DNA of 64,000 bases from Myxococcales bacterium (GTDB lineage: Bacteria > Myxococcota_A > Bradymonadia > UBA7976 > UBA1532). A program made the translations under genes and the position numbers. Numbering within the stretch: position 1 is the first letter of the stretch; every line of letters begins with the position of its first letter. Below the pieces are notes generated by a model. It had not been told where the DNA came from. It saw only the letters and a program-made list of their open reading frames with translations, and did no database searches. Below are positions 59,989 to 64,000 of this stretch, piece by piece. The stretch covers positions 1 through 64,000 of the forward strand of contig JACKDL010000004.1 in NCBI GenBank assembly GCA_020633555.1, given 5' to 3'.

Positions 59989-62718
59989 ATGCGGGCATCG
60001 TGGGGCGCTTGGGTGGTGGCCGCTACAGCGGCGCTGGCGGCGTGTGACTCGGGCGGGGGCGACGGAGGCAATCCGCCGGTGCAGCTCGCCCAAGGGCAGG
60101 TGAGCGGTCGGCTGCGGCCGTTCGCGCCCGGTCGGGCGAGCGGCCCGGGCCGCGCGGCCCCCGATCCCGAGCTGGTGCGCCTGGCCGAGCAGCTCTTCCG
60201 GCAGCCCGTGGCGCGGCGAGCCCTGCGGGTGGGCAGCCCCGGTTTGCAGGCGGTGGCCGACGGCGTGCGCCCGGGAGGGGCCCCGGAGCCGGTGGCGCGG
60301 CCCGAGGCGCGCTGGGACTTCGTGCCGGGGCGGCTGGTGGTGCGCCTGCCCGAGTCCGTGACCGTGGACGACGCGGCTGACTGGGCCGAGGGCCTGAGCG
60401 CCCACGCGCCTGGCCACGCCTTCGCGCTGGACGTGTGGGCGGGCCCACGCATCGTGGCGCTGCGCGCCACGGGCGAGGACGACGGCGAGGCGCCGGACCA
60501 CGCCGGCACCGTGGCCCTGGCCGACGCGCTGACGGCGGCCGGGGCGGCGCCGCGGGTGGAGCTGGACTTCTACCGGCAGGCCTTCGCCCGCCCCACCGAT
60601 CCCGAGTACCGGCTGCAGTGGCACTACGCCCAGATGGGCATGGAGGCCGCCTGGGACCTGACCACGGGCAGCGAGGGGGTCGTGTGCGCGGTGGTGGACG
60701 ACGGCGTGAACGCCCACCCCGAGCTGGCGGGGCGGCTGCTGCCGGGCCGCGACATGGTGAGCGAGCCCGACATCGCGGGTGATGGGGATCTGCGCGACGG
60801 CGATCCCAGCCAGGTGGCGCGCTGCTGCGGCGGCCAGAGCGTGTGGCACGGGCTGCACGTGGCCGGGACCATCGCCGCCAAGGCCGACGGCGCGGGCGTG
60901 GTGGGCGTGGACTGGGCCTGCAAGGTGCTGCCCGTGCGGGTGCTGGGCCGCGAGCTGCCCCAAGGTGGGTCGGGCACCTCGGTGGACATCGTGGCGGGCA
61001 TCTACTGGGCGGCGGGGTACGAGATCCCCGGCGAGCCGGTGAACCGCAACCCTGCGGCGGTGATCAACCTGAGCCTGGGCGGCGGCACGCCCTCGCAGGC
61101 CGAGCAGGAGGCCGTGAACGCTGCGGTGCAGGCCGGCGCGGTGATCGTGGCGGCTTCGGGCAACAGCGACGAGGACGCAGGCAGCAGCTCCTTCGGGGCG
61201 TACGACAACGTGATCCTGGTGGGGGCCACGGACTACTCCGGGGGCCGGTCCAGCTACAGCAACTACGGCGACTCGGTGGACGTGATGGCGCCGGGCGGCG
61301 CGGTGACGCTGGACGCCAACGCCGACGGGCAGCCCGACGGCGTGCTGTCGACCTTCCTGGACGCCGACGGCCGCGAGCCGGGGCTGTACTTTCTGGAGGG
61401 CACCAGCATGGCGGCGCCCCACGTGAGCGGGCTGGTGGCGCTGATGAAGGCGCTGCGGCCCAGCCTGACCCACGCCGAGGCCGAGCGCATCCTGAAGGAG
61501 ACGGCGGATCCGGGGGCGCGCTGCCGGCAGGGCTGTGGCGCCGGGCTGGTGAACGCGCCGGCGGCGCTGCGGGCGGTGGGGGCGCAGGGGCAGGCCCAGG
61601 CGCCGCGGTTGAGCGTGTCGGCCGAGCGGCTGAACCTGGGCGCGGCCCAGCAGGGGCAGGTGCGGGTGTTCAACGCGGGCGGCGGGACCCTGGCCTGGTC
61701 GGCCCGGCTCACCGGCGCGGCCGCGGGCAACCTGCGCATCGCGCCCGCCCAAGGAAGCCTGGGGGCCGGCGGCTCGGCCACGGTGACCGTGACCCCCGAT
61801 CGGGGTGGGCTGGCCGACGGCAGCCACCAGGCCACGCTGGTGGTGTCCAGCGACGGCGGCGAGGCCCGGCTGGCGGTGCAGTTCACCGTGGGCGCGGCCA
61901 GCACCCTGGACGTGGGCCAGGTTCAGGTGGCGACCCTGCGGCCGCTGGCCGGCGATCAGGTGGAGATCGGGGGGCAGGCGGTGGTGGGCGCGGCCAGCCA
62001 GTACGCCTTCAGCTTCCCGTCGGCGGGGGGCGAGTGGATCGTGCTGGCGGCGGCTGACCGCAACGGCAACCAGGTGCTGGATGACGGGGATCTGCTGGGC
62101 TTCTGGCGCAGCGCCACCGAGATCCAGGGCGTGGCCGTGGGCGCGGGCGGGGTGTCCGGGTTGGACTTCGCGGTGGTGCCGGTGACGGGCCAGGGCGTCA
62201 GCGAGGCGGCCTGCGCCGGCCTGCGCCGCTGCTGGGAGGGCTGCGCCTGGGAGCAGACCTGCATGAACACCTGCCAGGTCACCGCGGCGTGCCAGGGCTG
62301 CTTCGACCAGCAGGTGGGGCCCTGCCTGCAGCGCACGGGCTGCGGTGGCGGGGACTGCACCTGCCAGCAGTGCGGGGCCGTGGTGGACGCCTGCTTCGGC
62401 CCGGCCACCTGCGCGGCCTTTGGTGGGGGCGGCGGCGGGGGCGGCGGCGGTGGGGCCGGCGCGCCCTGCCGGGGCGGCGACTGCGCGGCGCCCTACCAGT
62501 GTGACACCTCGCTGCCCGGGGGCTACTGCACGGCGGAGTGTACGGGCGACTTCGACTGCCCCGGCGCGGCCTGCGTGGCCTTCGATCCCGACCAGAACGG
62601 CGTGGCCGACTTCGCCCTGTGCGCCGCCACCTGCCGGGTGGCCAGCGACTGCCCGCGCCAGGGCGACCTGTGTCAGCCGCTCAACACCGGCGTCGGGGTG
62701 TGTCTCCCGCCCGGTTGA
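59989..62718 (+). CDS. Subtilisin-like (S8) serine protease lipoprotein
   Basis: This 909-residue lipoprotein (LAAC, Cys19) has a propeptide-like region to about residue 205 and an S8 domain with Asp237 (VVDDGV), His287 (WHGLHVAG) and Ser473 (GTSMAAPHVSG). Beta-sandwich domains follow (one of the NLGAAQQG type), then a Gly run of eleven residues and a Cys-rich C-terminus. Subtilisins cut unfolded proteins; here it is probably tied to the cell surface. CTGGGAGGG lies before ATG 59989. It is the last gene of the sigma-factor operon. Confidence 0.92.
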   Translation: MRASWGAWVVAATAALAACDSGGGDGGNPPVQLAQGQVSGRLRPFAPGRASGPGRAAPDPELVRLAEQLFRQPVARRALRVGSPGLQAVADGVRPGGAPEPVARPEARWDFVPGRLVVRLPESVTVDDAADWAEGLSAHAPGHAFALDVWAGPRIVALRATGEDDGEAPDHAGTVALADALTAAGAAPRVELDFYRQAFARPTDPEYRLQWHYAQMGMEAAWDLTTGSEGVVCAVVDDGVNAHPELAGRLLPGRDMVSEPDIAGDGDLRDGDPSQVARCCGGQSVWHGLHVAGTIAAKADGAGVVGVDWACKVLPVRVLGRELPQGGSGTSVDIVAGIYWAAGYEIPGEPVNRNPAAVINLSLGGGTPSQAEQEAVNAAVQAGAVIVAASGNSDEDAGSSSFGAYDNVILVGATDYSGGRSSYSNYGDSVDVMAPGGAVTLDANADGQPDGVLSTFLDADGREPGLYFLEGTSMAAPHVSGLVALMKALRPSLTHAEAERILKETADPGARCRQGCGAGLVNAPAALRAVGAQGQAQAPRLSVSAERLNLGAAQQGQVRVFNAGGGTLAWSARLTGAAAGNLRIAPAQGSLGAGGSATVTVTPDRGGLADGSHQATLVVSSDGGEARLAVQFTVGAASTLDVGQVQVATLRPLAGDQVEIGGQAVVGAASQYAFSFPSAGGEWIVLAAADRNGNQVLDDGDLLGFWRSATEIQGVAVGAGGVSGLDFAVVPVTGQGVSEAACAGLRRCWEGCAWEQTCMNTCQVTAACQGCFDQQVGPCLQRTGCGGGDCTCQQCGAVVDACFGPATCAAFGGGGGGGGGGGAGAPCRGGDCAAPYQCDTSLPGGYCTAECTGDFDCPGAACVAFDPDQNGVADFALCAATCRVASDCPRQGDLCQPLNTGVGVCLPPG

Positions 62719-62740
62719 GCGCGGGGCTACGGCCGCCCGG

Positions 62741-63565
62741 TCAGTCCAGGAAGAAGTCGGGCGCGAAGTCGGTGGTGCCGGGCATCACGCTGTACTGATC
62801 CAGGTCCGTCACGCCCTCGGCGGTGAGCACCTCGTCGTCGATGAAGAAGTTGCCCGTGCAGTCGCCGTGGGGCCGGCAGAGCACGGCGTGGGCGGCGTCG
62901 GCCATGATCTCGGGGGTGCGGCTCTTCTTGGCCATGCCGTCGCCGCCCAGCAGGTTGCGCACCGCCGAGGTGTCGATGGCGGTGCGGGGCCACAGGGCGT
63001 TGACGCCCACCTTGCCCTTGAACTCCCGCGCCATGCCCAGCACGCACATGCTCATGCCGTACTTGGCCATGGTGTAGGCCACGTGGCCGGCGAACCAGCC
63101 CGGGTTCAGGTTCAGCGGCGGGCTGATGTTCAGGATGTGCGGGTTGGCGGCCTTCAGCAGGTGGGGCAGGGCCTTCTGGCTGCACAGGAAGGTGCCCCGG
63201 GTGTTCACCTGGTGCATCAGGTCGAAGCGCTTCATGGGGGTGTGCAGGGTGGGCGTGAGCATGATGGCGCTGGCGTTGTTCACCAGGATGTCCAGCCCGC
63301 CGAAGCGCTCGACGCCCTGCTTCATGGCCGCCTCGACGGTGGCCTCGTCGCGCACGTCCACCACGCAGGGCAGCGCCTGCCCGCCCGCGGCCTCGATCTC
63401 CTCGGCGGCGGTGTAGATGGTGCCCGGCAGCTTGGGGTGGGGCTCGGCGGTCTTGGCCGCCAGGATGATGTTGGCGCCGTCGGCCGCCGCCCGCAGGGCG
63501 ATGGCCTTGCCGATGCCCCGGCTGGCGCCGGTGATGAAGAGGGTCTTGCCTGCCAGGCTCGCCAT
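62741..63565 (-). CDS. HSDL2-like short-chain dehydrogenase/reductase
   Basis: This 274-residue SDR has the cofactor motif GASRGIG (13-19), NNAS (96-99) and catalytic Ser148 (NIS), Tyr164 and Lys168 (YTMAK). The family is close to hydroxysteroid-dehydrogenase-like 2 (long AKTAEPHPKLPGTIYTAAEE insert). It should oxidise or reduce a hydroxy or keto group using NAD(P)H, possibly on fatty acids; the substrate is not known. The start is ATG 63565 with GAAAGGGAC upstream. A dyad in its promoter region may be an operator. Confidence 0.93.
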   Translation of the reverse strand: MASLAGKTLFITGASRGIGKAIALRAAADGANIILAAKTAEPHPKLPGTIYTAAEEIEAAGGQALPCVVDVRDEATVEAAMKQGVERFGGLDILVNNASAIMLTPTLHTPMKRFDLMHQVNTRGTFLCSQKALPHLLKAANPHILNISPPLNLNPGWFAGHVAYTMAKYGMSMCVLGMAREFKGKVGVNALWPRTAIDTSAVRNLLGGDGMAKKSRTPEIMADAAHAVLCRPHGDCTGNFFIDDEVLTAEGVTDLDQYSVMPGTTDFAPDFFLD

Positions 63566-63653
63566 GTCGTGTCCCTTTCGCGATCGCTGCGCTGTGGTGG
63601 GCGGTGCCGCCTCCGCAAGATGCAGGGGCCGGGCCACAGGCTGCGGTCTGCCG

Positions 63654-63679
63654 CAATTCTGGCCCGCGGTCCAGAATTG
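63654..63679. promoter_or_regulatory. Perfect dyad between SDR and lipoprotein genes
   Basis: CAATTCTGG (63654-63662) and CCAGAATTG (63671-63679) are exact inverted repeats with an 8-base spacer that itself contains CCGCGG. It lies 89 bases upstream of the SDR start and 88 bases upstream of the divergent lipoprotein start, the right place for an operator of a TetR- or MarR-type repressor. No regulator gene is next to it. Confidence 0.45.
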
Positions 63680-63766
63680 TTGAGGTTCAGCCCCGCTTCC
63701 GGGGCGTGCGCAGGCTGACGGCGCGGTTCTTGCTGACCAGCGTTTTCAACCACAGCAGGAGACACC

Positions 63767-64000
63767 ATGCGCACGGTGCTGGCGACCTCGGCCGCCTTGG
63801 CCCTGGCCCTGACGGGCTGCATCGAGGAGACGGCCCGCCCGGCCCGGGAGACGCCGGACGGGGCCGCGGCCGCCGATGGCCAGGTGGCCGCGCCTGACGC
63901 GGGGCCTGCCGATGGCGCTTTGTCCGACGGCGCGTCCCCCGACCAGGCCGTGCCCGACGTGGCCATCCCGGACGCCGGCGCCCCCGACGCGGCCGCGCCC
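63767..64000 (+). CDS. Lipoprotein, partial at window end
   Basis: The first 78 residues have a lipoprotein signal (LTGC, Cys18) and then an Asp/Ala/Pro-rich linker (PDAGPADGALSDG and similar) like the linkers of other lipoproteins in this window. The functional domain lies beyond the end. GCAGGAGAC precedes ATG 63767. It is divergent from the SDR gene. Confidence 0.8.
   Translation, partial: MRTVLATSAALALALTGCIEETARPARETPDGAAAADGQVAAPDAGPADGALSDGASPDQAVPDVAIPDAGAPDAAAP

Noticed and set aside
1..64000. tRNA or rRNA genes, integrase, transposase or origin
   Set aside because: I looked for tRNA-like cloverleafs, conserved rRNA segments, DDE or tyrosine-recombinase motifs and DnaA-box clusters and saw none I could support.

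Overview
The window is very GC-rich. It is dominated by lipoproteins with Asp/Ala/Pro-rich linkers, MopE-type metal-binding repeats, Kazal modules, VWA proteins, caspase-like proteases, AgmX/PglI C-terminal domains, a eukaryote-type Ser/Thr kinase and a MYXO-CTERM-like tail. Together these point to a myxobacterium or a close relative in Myxococcota; this is inferred from gene content, as no rRNA or tRNA gene is visible. Gene density is high, and many neighbours overlap by the 4-base ATGA, GTGA or TTGA, which indicates translational coupling.

Layout: 1-9.2 kb holds a phosphodiesterase-like lipoprotein, an MFS exporter, small lipoproteins, a GFA enzyme, a VWA lipoprotein, a hemerythrin and a VapBC-type toxin-antitoxin pair. 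9.2-14.1 kb is a minus-strand operon of Ser/Thr kinase, VWA protein and OmpA protein. 14.2-30.1 kb is a long plus-strand run: five tandem paralogous Cys-rich lipoproteins, a CotH/C-type-lectin protein, a five-Kazal lipoprotein and a caspase-like protein. 30-43.2 kb carries envelope genes: a sulfatase-fold membrane enzyme, an L,D-transpeptidase with a PEGA partner, a candidate clan CD protease, a large ORF that looks like two exported proteins fused, and a YfbK-type VWA lipoprotein.

43.2-50.9 kb is an accessory island. A helical-protein gene is present twice at about 93 percent protein identity over most of its length, and each copy is followed by strongly diverged membrane partners: two genes in the first copy, one fused gene in the second. 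A PD-(D/E)XK-like nuclease gene and a COG3440-type HNH endonuclease gene lie between the copies, and RNase HI is coupled to the second copy.

51.5-56.7 kb holds the strongest candidate for an undescribed system: a 1277-residue protein with an N-terminal HEPN-like motif, a STAND/NACHT-like P-loop NTPase and a C-terminal helical-repeat region. It is coupled to an uncharacterised gene whose 3' part is duplicated (474 bp) on the far side of the NTPase gene. The architecture resembles abortive-infection defence proteins.

56.9-62.7 kb is an operon of ECF sigma factor, caspase-like protease with a beta-rich tail, lipoprotein and subtilisin-like protease. The window closes with an HSDL2-type SDR and the start of another lipoprotein gene.
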